64,000 nt of DNA, from assembly GCA_022592445.1 (NCBI GenBank), contig JABYQR010000056.1, forward strand, positions 1-64,000. Direction: 5' to 3'. Positions 53,601-64,000 of the stretch are shown here, piece after piece (the stretch's first letter is position 1; the number at the start of each line of letters is the position of its first letter). The notes under the pieces are model-generated. The model was given only the letters and a program-made list of their open reading frames with translations. It ran no database searches and was not told where the DNA came from. The translations under genes were made by a program, and so were the position numbers. This stretch comes from Cytidiella melzeri (lineage: Eukaryota > Basidiomycota > Agaricomycetes > Polyporales > Irpicaceae).

Positions 53601-54584
53601 TCGCTAGCGCCTCAGCTCGAGGCCACTCTGGTAGATAATCCTCGATGAGACTTTGCATTGTCTCTCCAGTGTCGAGCTGCAAAGTGGCCGCGGGAAACGC
53701 CCTCGAGAGTTCTTGCACATGCGCAGGTAATGTCTCTGCTTCAACTTTCACAGATGCTTCTTGGCCCGGCTTCTCGCCCTGGAAGGAGGGTGAATGGATG
53801 CGTAGGAGGGCTAGAACTGTAGATAAGCGACTTACAAGGAGCAAGATCTGCAACAGACATAATGTGTACAGGAGTTCAACAAGAGCTATCTGGAACACAT
53901 ACCTCTGTTCCTGCAGACCTGCCGAGGTACCTTGCGGCTCCGTCTTCCTGTACAGCCAGCGTACCAAACAAATCCATGGCCTTCTCCGCGGTGTCCATAG
54001 ATTGGTCTTCCTGCCCGTCTACATATTCAGCATTGCTGGCGGAATGAAGTTCGAGCCCGGATTTGATAGAAAGAAGGTCGGGCCGTAAGAGCGGATGAGA
54101 CTCGCGTGTCGTACTTGATTGCAAGATAGCCAGTGCATCCTCCAGCTGTCGAATTCTGTCGCTCATCCCGGTGATCTTTTTGTGTAAGCGGTCCGTATCC
54201 GCGAGGATGAACCTGTTCGCACATGATATACAGCCATCACGCGCACCAACAAGTTGGGAGAAGGTTGCCACGCAGGCGAACGCAACATGAAAGAACGAAC
54301 GAGCGGGGGGTTAGCTCATGACGTCTACAGACTCCGCGAAACGCGTACCTAGTGCCTTGACCGGTGGTCAGGCTGCCGTTGGGACATATTGAGGCACAAC
54401 CACGGCGTTTGCAGGAGGAGCAAGGGACGGTCTTGTCGCATTTGAGCTTCAGCCTGCGACATTCTGCGCAAGAGATGGCGCCCCTTGCTCGCTTGAATTC
54501 CTGCTCCTGTGCCTTTGTCGTGTGGTCTTTGTCGACAGAGCTGCCGGAGGGCCGTGTTGTCGGGAGACGGGAGGCCTGGGGCAT
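50692..54584 (-). CDS. Zn2Cys6 fungal transcription factor
   Basis: Large spliced gene, ATG 54584 (PQASRLPTTRPSG) to TAA 50692-50694. Near residues 37-70 is a Zn2Cys6 DNA-binding cluster, CAECRRLKLKCDKTVPCSSC then KRRGCASIC, followed by a coiled-coil dimerisation segment (LHKKITGMSDRIRQLEDALA). The middle homology region (fungal_trans) is spread over several exons: LYLEQAPWFFGAIKRRQLVE, ALTDPVLPPAP, QTLSLMGIYQ, RRALFWELFVTDCWQ, FSLPFVDCELP and MKHFMPINYRE. A Ser-rich stretch and a long Pro/Gln/His-rich C-terminus (SMPPPPVPPHV; QQQQQQHSHQPP) end in PAGGPPNSRR. Upstream TTG-initiated sequence was rejected as start. Target genes are unknown. Confidence 0.88.
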
Positions 54585-54903
54585 GGCGGCGAGCGAGGAG
54601 CGTTCAGCGTGAAGGGGAAGGGGTGATGTAGTCTCTCGACGGAGACTACGGGGTTGCAACCAGCGTCGGGGACGTCGTGGTGGTGGTTTAGAAAGACGAG
54701 GGCGGGTTACCAGTTATGGGTTTAGGCAGCGGTGAGCGTTCGATGCCAGGTCAAGGTGGCAACAATAATATTCATCCGATCCCGCCCCCAGAGTGCTTCC
54801 CACGCCCCCCGATCAGGCAATCAACGCCAAATTTGCTTCCGCGAAACATAGTATGATATGAATAATACTGTAATGCTATCCTTATACTGCTATGTAGTAG
54901 CAT
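54585..54903. other. Intergenic stretch
   Basis: About 320 bases upstream of the transcription factor and downstream of BAH-PHD 2; GC-rich, no recognisable gene. Confidence 0.4.
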
Positions 54904-56415
54904 TCAGATGGCTGCTGCACAGTTTGCGCAAACCACCGCACGTACGCTCAATTGCTGCTCACGAGCCACCGCTGCATCCCAGTAAGGAGCATACGGGGTG
55001 GCCAGGATCCTGTGAACCATCAATGACTGCCACACGTGCGTGTAGTCTGAATAATCGTTGTACCAGGTCTCGTTCAATTGGGAGAGTAGCTCAGTCAAGA
55101 ACTCATGCCCTCCATCAAGTTCCTGGTACAGCAGACGGCGCGCAAGCACAACGTCTCTTGCATTTCCAAGGGAGCTCAGGTCTCCGCGGTTCGCCTGCCG
55201 AACGATGGGTCTGGCAGCGATCTCAATAAGAGAGTCTGGTAGGTTCATCTCCCCGGGCTTTAGCGCTCTCACTGCAGCAGCTAGAGATGATCCCGACGCG
55301 AAAGTCTTGCCACGCGACGGGATCCTGTTGATAAATCTCTGAAAATATCTATGAGGCTCTTGTCGATCCGGGTCCACTGCCAGGAGTCGAAGACCACGAC
55401 AACCAATAAAATCGGCGCTCTCAGACTCGGTGTGTCTCTTAACAAGACAAGCCTCATGAAACCACCGCCTGCACTCAGGTTTGGGGCAGAAGTGCGATAT
55501 GTCTGCTGCAACTTCCAGTCTGTCACAAATGGAGTAAGTAGTTGGCTGCCATCAGGTAAATGATCAAGACGAACGCAGAGGGTGCACGACTCAGGAAGGC
55601 ATTCTCGTGGTAGAGTGTGTCTAGCGCTGCTCGGGATATGTCCATGTCTGCCACGGTTGGGTGGTAGACTATCTGACAGCTATGGATGCACGTTTGACGC
55701 CATGGGGTAACAACTCCAGTCTGTACGTTTACGCGATACCTCTGGAAGAACGAATCAGGCAGTATGGCTAGACTGTCTGGGTCGTCGTCAGAGTACTCGT
55801 GCACCCAGATTACTTCTATGATCTCTTATAGATTAGACCCGTGCATTTTAAATGACGACCGTGACTTACCCTTGAAGCATGCACCATTCAGGATTTCTTC
55901 TCTGTCAGACATAAGTCTCTCGTAAATTGACAGACCAGAGAGATCACTGTATGATCCAGCAATCAAGCTAACTCCTACTTCTGGCAGTAAAATATATATT
56001 ACAGAACTCACAAATTCTGCAGCGGCACATCTCTCAAGTCCTTCGCCGAATAATACCACTGCACAAGAACCCAGACCTCCCGTATTGGTGTCTGTCTCTG
56101 CCGGATGCTTGTAATTTTCGCGAGCCAGCGATTTTCTTCGTCGTCGTCAGGGTCATGCAAAACCACGCTGCAGGAAGTCGGGTCAGTCTCGCCGCAGGTC
56201 AATATTTCTGCTTGTGAGACTCACTCGTCTCCTTTTCTAAACTCGAGCTGTGTGTCAGCCAGACTAAACATTTTTGCCTTTTTCATCTTTCGCCACTCTT
56301 CCTCTGTTGGCGTACGGAGGTGGCTGGGGAGAGTGTCGGACGCGGACCCAAAAGGACCATCTTCAGACTGCGCCTTTTTTCGCCTGGTCGATGTCTGTTT
56401 CCGAGCCTTGGCCAT
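54904..56415 (-). CDS. BAH-PHD domain protein, copy 2
   Basis: Spliced gene from ATG 56415 (MAKARKQTSTRRKKAQS) to TGA 54904-54906. The order matches copy 1: basic N-terminus, TPTEEEWRKMKKAKMFSL, BAH-like exons (SVVLHDPDDDEENRWLAKIT; VWVLVQWYYSAKDL; YERLMSDREEILNGACFKG), FFQRYRVNVQTGVV, a PHD-like cysteine cluster (HFCPKPECRRWFHEACL), then IAARPIVRQANRG, RDVVLARRLLYQELDGGHEF and a C-terminal CANCAAAI. The paralogues are clearly diverged in sequence. Inferred role: chromatin reading. Its start lies 460 bp from the divergent ferritin-like gene 2. Confidence 0.75.
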
Positions 56416-56747
56416 GAAGAAAGTGAATCATGAGCCTGAGGTGAGGGCGTACGACCAAGGTGCAGAGATGCAAAAGAGCTCAAAATTCGCATATTGGCTC
56501 GTTCTCCTTCTCGCGTAAGAATTCACCGTGTTCCGTCGACGACTCGACGTAAGTTACAAGCGAAGAAGCGACGGCTAGCTCGGCCACCAAAAAAAACAAG
56601 CTACGCGGAAGATGCCGAAAGAAGCATCTCCATAAGTAGCTCCGTTGCGTCCCAAAATGGCAACTATCGTTGAAGTTCGTCCAGAATCGGACGACGTGCC
56701 GCTCTTCGCGACGAAGCACAAAACCTAGAGAAGACCGAACGTTGAGC

Positions 56748-56754
56748 TATATAA
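56748..56754 (+). promoter_or_regulatory. TATA box of ferritin-like gene 2
   Basis: TATATAA about 122 bases upstream of the ATG at 56876, followed by a pyrimidine-rich leader (TTTCTTTTTCCCCTTCTC), typical of strongly expressed fungal genes. Confidence 0.6.
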
Positions 56755-56875
56755 GGCGTCGTCTCGCCGTCTGGGTTTCTTTCGTGCCCACCTTCACGCT
56801 CTCAAGGTGTCCTTTCTTTTTCCCCTTCTCACAGCCTACTCTCGCCTCCCCCGTCGCTACCGTTCCCTATCCAAC

Positions 56876-58018
56876 ATGTTCCGCTACGGCACCATTCTCG
56901 CAGCATTCTGCGCTGCCTCCGTCTTGGCCGCTCCGCACATCGCCAAGCGCGCCGACGCGCAAGTGACAGGTACGTCAGTGGATGACATGCAAACCCCCAT
57001 CAGCTTACATGCGCGAACATTACGCTAGATGCTCAAGTCCTTCAGTTCGCTCTCACGCTCGAGCATCTTGAAAGCACCTTTTACAACCAGGCCCTTGACA
57101 AGTTTGACGACCAAGCCTTCGCCAACGCAGGATACCCTTCATGGGTCCGTGGTCGATTTGAACAAATCAGGATGCACGAGCAGACGCACGTTGAATTTTT
57201 GACCACAGCGCTTGGAGATGCTGCGCCTCAGGCATGCACCTACGATTTGTGCGTAGTCCGGTCCATCAGTTGCATTAGTACTGAAGAATTCCAAAACAGC
57301 CCTTACAATGATCCCACGTCCTTCGTCGCTCTTTCAATGGCCCTCGAGACCGTTGGCCAGTCGGCGTATATGGGAGCAGCGCAGTTCTTGCAGGATAAGC
57401 AGACATTGACGCAGGCAGCTGTAAGTGTCTGCTTTGTAACGCGAATGACGCTCACTCACTCTTACGATCGACAATAGTCCATCCTTGCAGTCGAGTCTCG
57501 CCACGCTGCTTGGGCTTCATCCGCTGTCCTGAAAGGTTCGGCATGGGACGGCGCATTCGAGACTCCTCTGTCGGTGAACGGTGTTTACTCCTTGGCCTGT
57601 AAGTCACTTTCAAATGCTAGATGGGAGACACGAAGAAAATGCTGAATTGTACAATCTAACCACAGCTCAGTTCATCGTTTCGTGCCCGGACAGCAACCCT
57701 CAGCTGATCGCTAAGCCTCTTCCAAAGCTGACCATCGATCCCGCAAACCCTACAGCCGGGCAGCGCATCAAGTTCACCTACAACCACGATGAAGTCAAGT
57801 CTGACGGCGCCCAGCTCTACGTCGCGTGGTTCGACGGCATCACCGTGCAGCACAGTGACCTCGGAGGGGATGATATGGCATCTGTGCCTGATGGTCTGCA
57901 AGGCACTGTCTACGGTGCGATTGTCAAGACAAAGGAGTCCAACCCTACGTCCCAGGACATCTTGACTGGCCTCGTCATGTTCGAGATCGGCTTCCCGTCG
58001 TATGCAGCCAACCCGTAA
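56876..58018 (+). CDS. Secreted ferritin-like (Rds1-type) protein, copy 2
   Basis: Spliced gene for an extracellular ferritin-like protein. ATG 56876 opens a signal peptide (MFRYGTILAAFCAASVLAAP) followed by a Kex2-like HIAKRAD. The domain repeats the pattern of copy 1: VLQFALTLEHLESTFYNQAL, RMHEQTHVEFLTTALGDAAP, LETVGQSAYMGAAQFL, then a beta-rich tail with FIVSCPDSNPQLI and VMFEIGFPSYAANP. Introns after the CTYD block, after LTQAA and before QFIVSCP match those of copy 1 (CNYS, VTTAA, AFIESCP), so the two genes are true paralogues. An upstream in-frame TTG/CTG stretch was rejected as start because the signal peptide begins at 56876. Function probably stress- or metal-related, not established. 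Confidence 0.85.
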
Positions 58019-58326
58019 AGCACAAGCATTTCTGTAAAGGTCTTGGTGTTGGATTTCTGTGGGATTCCGGTTCGTGTATCTTCGGAAAATCATCATCACT
58101 GTAAACATTATGCGATATGATTCAAACGCGTAAGCATGCCCATTGTGTGTCACTTTTTGGCCTCGACTCCGCAGTGAACACAGGAAGAGCTGAGGTACAT
58201 GGATGGGATAATATGGACGTCCTGAAGATCAGCCTATGAATACAGGTACCGTTGCACAAATATGGTACACTGTGTGAACGTCTGTTGGCAGTAACAAAGT
58301 GGAATATGTGTGCGAGGGGTAGAGGC
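58019..58326. other. Intergenic stretch
   Basis: About 300 bases between ferritin-like gene 2 and the copia fragment; no recognisable gene. Confidence 0.45.
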
Positions 58327-59182
58327 TGTTAAGCTTCGAAGATGAGTCTTATTATTCTTGCTGCTTCAGCAGCTCTGCTTATATACATGTCTGTATCTAC
58401 TTATGTAAGTGACTACTATACATGTCTACTTCAGCTATTCTACTGTACTACTAAGTGCATGACTCATGCATGACTCATTGTATGACTAGGTTCAGCACTT
58501 GTACCAGAGGCGTACATAATGAGTAAATGACTCATGCTAGTACTTGTCCTCAGATGTATGCTTTAGGCATCCTCTGGAGTCATACGTGCTTTCCATGTCA
58601 TTTCCTATGCTACTAGAACACAGGCGTACATATATGTATAGTACTACTACAACCCATATCTGTACGTCTCAGCTAATGTGATGGTTACTACTAGAGTTTC
58701 CATATACGGCTGCATAATTCCCATACTAAGACTGTGGGAACTCTGCTACCTAAAGCGTCCTTGTAATAAGGCGTGGGAAACTACATATCATATCATATTA
58801 TTATATTATATAGTTTTAACACTCCCACTTAACCGTTACATTAGTGAGTGTTTAGATCAATTAGACCTAATCTCCCACTGAAGTATGATTGCTTCTGAAA
58901 TGCCAATGACTTTGTCATGATATCAGCAATTTGTTCTTCAGTTGGAACAGCATATAGCTCGGCATTCTTATTTTCGACAAACTCTCTAACATAATGATAT
59001 CGAATGTCAATATGCTTTGAGCGTGACTCTATCTTTGGATTCTTGGTGAAGTAAATAGCACCATGATTATCACAGCATAAAATGGTAGGCTCTTGCTGTT
59101 TTAAATCCAATTCTTTGAGCACGGTGCGCAACCAATAACATTGCTTGGAAGTTTCGCACAACATCAGGAAAGTGGGTTTCAC
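58327..59182 (-). mobile_element. Truncated copia element with 3' LTR
   Basis: In minus orientation: the end of a copia pol ORF, a polypurine tract (AAGTGGGAG, 58822-58830) and a 495-bp LTR (58821 down to 58327) beginning TGTTAAAAC and ending AAGCTTAACA, with a TATA box (TGTATATAAGC) near 58385-58395. The 5' LTR, gag and most of pol are missing. It is a different lineage from the complete element. No target duplication could be recognised. Confidence 0.75.
58841..59182 (-). pseudogene. Copia RNase H fragment
   Basis: About 110 codons of the copia RNase H C-terminus: LCETSKQCYWLRTVLKELDL, CCDNHGAIYFTKNP, SKHIDIRYHYVREFVEN and ADIMTKSLAFQKQ, ending just before the polypurine tract. The upstream part of RNase H and the rest of pol are absent; homology stops near 59160. 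A remnant, not expected to be functional. Confidence 0.85.
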
Positions 59183-59456
59183 CTACTGTGGTCTGCATAG
59201 CCAGGATAGGCGATCGAGGCGGCTAGGTTGACCCCGGATATATAAGTAGTCATAGGCAGTGTAGAATGGGCAGTGTCTAGAGTAGTTCCTCGTAGCGGGG
59301 CACAGTTTATGATAGCACATGATAGGACCAGCATAGCATGCCTGCCGCCCTAGAGACACTGTTAAGCTTACAGGTCTCATGCATTAGAAAGCCGACAAAG
59401 CCAGATTAATTTTGTTGTTTTGCTACAGGAAGAACGACAGAACTGGAACGACTATA
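59183..59456. other. Possible LTR-like fragment
   Basis: Sequence from TGTGGTCTGC (59187) to GCTTACA (59372) has a TATATAAG box at 59236-59243 and the look of a short LTR, but no target duplication or second copy was found. The decamer TGTTAAGCTT at 59360 equals the outer end of the neighbouring copia LTR at 58327. Confidence 0.3.
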
Positions 59457-61690
59457 TTACGCAGTACCGGCGGAAGTACCCGAGCCCTCCGCAACCTCCG
59501 CCCATTCCTCAGCAGCGGCGTCGAAATCAGTAATGCTCAAACCAGAGCGCTGCACGGTAGCTGGTTCGTCAACCTGAGCATAACGGCTGTGGAGCGCAAT
59601 AAGAATTGAGCTGCGAAGCCCCAAACATGAACTTACCGAGCGTACGTCAGTAGCCGCTGTCGAAGCTGCGGCACGATTTGCTTATCCTGAGTATGTGCAG
59701 CGAAATCGGTGAGTGTTTTGAGGTGGGATTCATATTTGGCCCGGTAGCTATGACTTGAGAAGGGAATATTGATATGTTCGCCCGTGATCCACTCATCAAG
59801 CACATTTTCGATCTGTGTAGAAGTTTGGTAAGTCGAAAATATGAAGCTGCGAATGAATGTTGCAACATACAGCAGTTAAAACAAGGGCCATGGTGACGAG
59901 CGGGATCCCGCCATCAGAAAACGCGGGATTCTTGATACCTTCCGCGTGCTTGTTGTGGAACCAAACCTTGGCAATGATGAGCTTGATGGCTTCGTGATCG
60001 AAAATCCCTTTGCGAGAGGACGGGTCCTAAACGCAAGCATGTCAATCACAATGCCGGCGCAAGGGAGCGGTTACCTTACCTGATAGACAAAGCTGAAACG
60101 ATCAAGAAGGTGTTCTACTCGGGCACGCATCTCGCTCTTGCTGTCATTGGCCTTGAGGTCGTAGAGTAGCTCGACAATAGGGCGAGCCTTTGTCTTGATT
60201 TCGCCACGCATCTGCGGGCCGCGCTGAATGATCTACATAGGCGTGGTTAGTTATGCTGAACTTGTACATATAATAGCATGCGGCTAGGCTTACAAGAGCA
60301 GAAATAGGCTCAGTGAAAGGAATTACAAAGCCCCGCTGCTGGCAGGAGGCGGTAAAGCCAGCGCCTGCAGCATCCCGCTCTGCCTCGCGATCGGGAAACC
60401 CGCAAACGGTAGCGATGAAGGTCCTTTGTCGTCCGAAGCTGTCCCCGAGAGCGGGTTTTCCAGGTCCATCGATGTCGCCACTGCGAAGGCGGCCACGCGA
60501 TCCAGTACCAAGGACTGTGAGCTTGACCTTTTTGAGAGTCGTTGTTTCGAGTTCCACAGATCCTCCGCCCATGCGACGTTTTGAACTGGGGTTAGGAAGA
60601 GCAGAGAAGCCCGAGGAGCGCGACGTGGGTACAGATGACTGAGCAGGTGGAGCAGTGAAACCCGACGAGCGTGAGGTGGGTACGGATGACGGAGGTGTCG
60701 GCATGTCCTGTGTTGAACGATGCTCGATACCCTGGGACATGGAACGTGAGAACCGCTCAAGATCGGGGTGAGCATCTGGATAGGAAATGGGAGCGTGAGG
60801 TTGAAATGGTGTTGTTTCAAAGTCAGCGGCATCTGCATCTTGATTGAAGTCATCCTCGTCTAGTGAACATGGTCAGTAAGGTGGCAAGATCATTATACAG
60901 TGATCAACTTACTATATTCATTAGGATCACGATGATGGTGATCCTCAACCTCAGACTCGGGCTCGGATTGGATACGGCGATGTGCCGAAGGCCTTGAGTG
61001 AGTTGAGATAGGACGGTCTTGCGTCGCTTGAGATATCCTTGTGACCGGAGAAGGCGGTATGTGCGTGACACGTCGCACAAGATTTTGTCTGCGAGTTGGA
61101 GCGGCAAGGACAGCCTGGGAAGACTAGAGCATGTTAGCCTTTATTATCGGCAGGCAAGGTTTTTACTTACTGTCGTGCGAGGTGCGTGAAGCACAAGGGG
61201 ACGGCCACCACGAATAACAGGCTGCGGAGTACCGGGCACCGGCGTAGAGACAACATTAAACTGCGAAAACACCACACAGTTAGATGATGAATTATGAATA
61301 CTTACGGATGTACTGACCTCATTTTGGGTGGGATCGGGGATATAATCATCACCAGCCTCATGCTCGTCTTCCTCTGACTCGGCAGGATCTAATAAATGAT
61401 GCGATGAGAAAGGACCATGAGAGCAGACAAGAATACATACATCCATCGTAATCATTGTCCTCTTCCTCCTGCTGCCTAGCTCTCAGGACAGCCGTACGCT
61501 GCTTGACATGTTGTGCGTGTGCCTTGGCTGTGTTCGCAGAGTCTGATGGGTGGATGGATGTCAGCAAAAAAAATTGACAGGTTGGCCGCAGTCGCAAACC
61601 TATCTCTTGCTGTTTTGCGGATGCCTTGCGAGCGCGGGCTGTCTGGCGACCAGCTATGGGCCTGGGATTGATGTTTTCTTGGTTGGACAT
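59457..61690 (-). CDS. DUF6532 domain protein
   Basis: Spliced gene from ATG 61690 (SNQENINPRPIAGRQTARA) to TAA 59457-59459. The first ~350 residues, spread over several exons, are disordered, Pro/Ser/Arg-rich and contain repeated SSVPTSRSSGF units (60600-60690) and a basic KRRMGG segment. The C-terminal half matches the agaricomycete DUF6532 domain as I know it: MRGEIKTKARPIVELLYDL, FDHEAIKLIIAKVWFHNKH, LVTMALVLTAIENVLDEWI and YRAKYESHLKTLTDFAAHT. It ends with an acidic tail (AAAEEWAEVAEGSGTSAGTA). The function of DUF6532 is unknown. The gene lies 349 bp head-to-head with a Plavaka-type transposase. Confidence 0.75.
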
Positions 61691-62038
61691 GGTAGAAATG
61701 AGATACAGAGACCGATACAAAGTGCCGATATCTTAGGCAAGGGTGAGATGGAAATATGGTGCATGAGTAAGGGGATTAAATACCTCGAAGGGTGGCTATG
61801 CTGCTTGACTCGACGACCCAATCAACAAAGACGTGAAGGCGCGAGGCAACGCGTCTGTAACGTGAGCGCGAAGAGGCGAGGCAGAGGAGTACGTCTACCT
61901 GTGAGCCCCTAAGAAATTTTCAGTTTACGGCTGGTCAATTTCCAGAATTCGGACTTACGAAATTACGGAGCAAGATCCGCTCCGCACCCATTCAGCTCCT
62001 AGAGATAGGTGCGCTTCAGCTGTCCTCCATCCTTTGCA
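61691..62038. other. Divergent promoter region, DUF6532/transposase
   Basis: About 350 bases between the two starts. It contains an AT-rich block (AAGAAATTTTCAGTTTACGG, 61912-61931) and TTCGGACTTACGAAATTACGG (61951-61971). One of these could be a transposon terminus, but no inverted partner is visible inside the window. Confidence 0.35.
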
Positions 62039-64000
62039 ATGCCTCGTCAGTCCAATTATTGCGGCCACTGCGGGAAGGGTCCCTTTCCTACACCAGCGGG
62101 AGTCCAGCATCACATTCGCCGTGTCGCTGCATGTCGTGCAAAATACGTACAAGATTTTGATGCCTTCGCCAAAAATTTATGGGAACCTTCGACTCCCGAA
62201 CGTCAGGCTAGTCCAACGGAGGCTGCTTCTAACAAAGCCTCCCGGGATGAGCCTGTCGAGCCGCAGACTTTCTGCCCTCCTCCGTTGGAAGAGCCCGTTG
62301 ATCACATTCCTATCGGTCCAAGCGCAGCCCAGCCAAGTGGCAATACAACTCCTGATGCACATCATCAGCGTCGTGTAACCATTGAAGAAGTGGAGGACGA
62401 AGGAGATCCATACCTTGGAACAGCTCGGCACATTCAGGCTTGCCCGTCAGAATGGCTGGCGGGAGCGGTTTTTGGCGAAGGCAAAACTAAGTACGAGAAG
62501 GTCAGCGAGGCATCGGATAATGTGTTTGGGCCATTTGCGGATGAGGAAGAGTGGGATCTCGCGCGGTGGTTGGTCTCCAGTGTCGGGCAGACAAAGGCTG
62601 ATGAATTCTTGAAGATGCCAATTGTAAGTCATCTCAGACATGCTTGACAACAACCACTGACAGATCCTCAAAGGCTCGTGAACGCCTTGACCTATCATTT
62701 TTGAATAAGGATCACCTTATGAAGAAGATTGATAGCTTACCCACGCAAACGCCAGGATGGTTCCGCGAGACTATTACGGCACACGGCGACCTCATGGATG
62801 CCCATGGGAATGCGTCCACGGAAGTCCTTGAGCTTTGGCGGCGTGATCCAGTCGCGTGTGTTCGGGAGCTCATTGGTAACCCGGCATTCAAAGATTCACT
62901 CGCGTACGCTCCCGAGCGAGTGTTCACCTCACAAAGCGGAAGCAACCGTGTCTACGACGAGGCCTGGTCAGCAGACTGGTGGTGGGATATACAAGTAAGC
63001 ACACCCAATGTCCCTGCTCTGCACGATGCTCACAGCGTAATAGGCGAGGCTACCGCCGGGCTCTACGGTCGCTCCGATCATTCTTGCTTCGGACAAGACA
63101 CAATTGTCGCAGTTTGGGGGCGACAAGTCTGCGTGGCCTGTGTATTTGACCATTGCGAATATTGAAAAGTCAGTGCGGCGTAAGCCGGGGTCACATGCTA
63201 TGGTACTTGTCGGTTAGTTACAAAATTGTGATATTTCACGCAATGTGAACAGTTTCTGATGAACGAACCTGAATACTAGGTTATTTGCCTGTTGCAAAGC
63301 TTGATTGTTGTTCAGATGAGACACGATCTGCAGTTGGATATCGGCTCTTTCATCAGTGTATGAGCTTAATCCTTAAGCCCCTTGTTGCCGCTGGACGCGA
63401 AGGCCGTCGTATGACATGTGCGGACCGTTACGTGCGCCGTGTCCATCCAATCATCGCTGCCTATGTTGCCGATTTCCCCGAACAATGCCTCGTCGCCTGT
63501 TGCAAAGAGAATGGGTGTCCGAAATGCCGCGTTAAGCCCAACGAAAGAGGCGACCTTGCCGACTACGAGCCTCGCGAGCCACTTCGCTCGGCAACCATAT
63601 TGGAGCACAAACGAACTGGTCGCCGTGTCCCCGCATACAAAGACGAAGGCCTACGACCTGTCTTTCAGCCTTTCTGGAAAACTCTCCCGTACACGGACAT
63701 CTTTACCTGTTTCACGCCAGACATCCTACATCAACTCCATAAAGGCGTGTTCAAAGACCACCTTGTCAAGTGGTGTGTCGAGATCGCTGAGGCGGCCGAA
63801 ATTGATGCACGATTCCGTTGTATGCCGCCGTACCCGGGCTTGCGTCATTTCAAGCATGGTATATCCTTTGTATCCCAATGGACTGGCCGTGAGCATCGCG
63901 AGATGCAGAAGGTGTTCACAGGGTTACTCACGGGAGCGGTTCCATCTGCCGTGCTTCAGGCTGCTGTCGCAGTCCTGGATTTCATCTACTACGCGCAGCT
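62039..64000 (+). CDS. Plavaka-type transposase (3' end outside window)
   Basis: Spliced gene starting at ATG 62039 and open to the end of the window. The N-terminus is a C2H2-like finger ([20 protein letters not shown]). Exon 1 ends at MPI|GTAAGT (about 62622); the next exon begins [20 protein letters not shown] and holds [13 protein letters not shown] and [13 protein letters not shown]; the intron 62994-63043 joins [20 protein letters not shown] and the frame [20 protein letters not shown]; an intron at about 63210-63280 leads to [19 protein letters not shown] and a Cys-rich [14 protein letters not shown], then [19 protein letters not shown]. These blocks are typical of fungal Plavaka transposases (CMC/CACTA-like, cut-and-paste DNA transposons). 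No stop or frameshift interrupts the spliced frame, so the copy may be intact. Confidence 0.85.

Noticed and set aside
54585..54659. N-terminal extension of the Zn2Cys6 factor to 54659
   Set aside because: The codon at 54659 is TTG; the first ATG is at 54584, which still precedes the zinc cluster.
59360..59369. 5' LTR remnant of the truncated copia element, suggested by TGTTAAGCTT
   Set aside because: Only ten bases match the end of the LTR at 58327 and the sequence then diverges; chance is possible.
59187..59372. Solo LTR of a third element
   Set aside because: No target duplication, no convincing ends and no second copy in the window; kept only as a low-confidence region.
1..64000. CRISPR array, rRNA or biosynthetic gene cluster
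   Set aside because: No regularly spaced identical repeats, no rRNA-like sequence and no backbone enzyme (PKS, NRPS, terpene synthase) were seen; a eukaryotic chromosome is the better reading.

Overview
The window looks like a chromosomal segment of a mushroom-forming basidiomycete (Agaricomycetes). Genes are densely packed on both strands and split by many introns of about 50-65 bp. The lineage-restricted families (Plavaka-type transposase, DUF6532 protein, Rds1-like ferritin proteins, BAH-PHD proteins, single-domain Zn2Cys6 protein) are typical of that group. No rRNA, tRNA or CRISPR array was recognised. Exon joins given here were reasoned from GT/GC-AG sites and reading frame; no transcript data were available.

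Left half, about 0.1-40.9 kb, is mostly a housekeeping block: a divergent Ser/Thr kinase (-), a hot-dog thioesterase (+), the APC/C activator Cdc20 (+), a small HABP4/Stm1-like RNA-binding protein (-), an OCRL-type inositol polyphosphate 5-phosphatase with ASH and RhoGAP-like domains (+), an 86-residue Zn2Cys6 protein (-), an unresolved coding-like stretch (13.8-15.6 kb, -), the cyclophilin-40 co-chaperone (-), a REEP/Yop1 ER-shaping protein (+), an unidentified protein (-), the FG nucleoporin Nup54 (+), the CAF-1 p60 subunit (+), a MYND zinc-finger protein interrupted by an in-frame TAG (+), a secreted catalase (-), MICOS subunit Mic12 (-), the ESCRT factor Bro1 (+), ATP synthase gamma (-), eIF2 beta (+) and a secreted ferritin-like protein (-).

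Right part, about 41-64 kb, is accessory and transposon-rich. A BAH-PHD gene (-) is followed by a complete, apparently very young Ty1/copia retrotransposon (43430-48608). Its two 212-bp LTRs are identical by eye, it has a perfect 5-bp target duplication, a primer site matching the anticodon arm of initiator tRNA-Met, and a Gag-protease ORF joined to an integrase-RT-RNase H ORF in the -1 frame at a GGGTTTT heptamer. After it come an LTR-like, repeat-bearing gene-free stretch (48.6-50.7 kb), a large Zn2Cys6 transcription factor (-), a second BAH-PHD gene (-), a second ferritin-like gene (+), a truncated copia copy with a 495-bp LTR, a DUF6532 protein (-) and, head-to-head with it, a Plavaka-type transposase running off the end.

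Two gene families, ferritin-like and BAH-PHD, occur as neighbours twice, about 15 kb apart, with the ferritin-like gene inverted in the second pair. The most interesting items are the copia gag/pol junction, that duplicated pair, the TAG-interrupted MYND gene, inferred GC-AG introns in Cdc20 and Bro1, the DFT-for-DFG kinase, and the divergent DUF6532/Plavaka arrangement.
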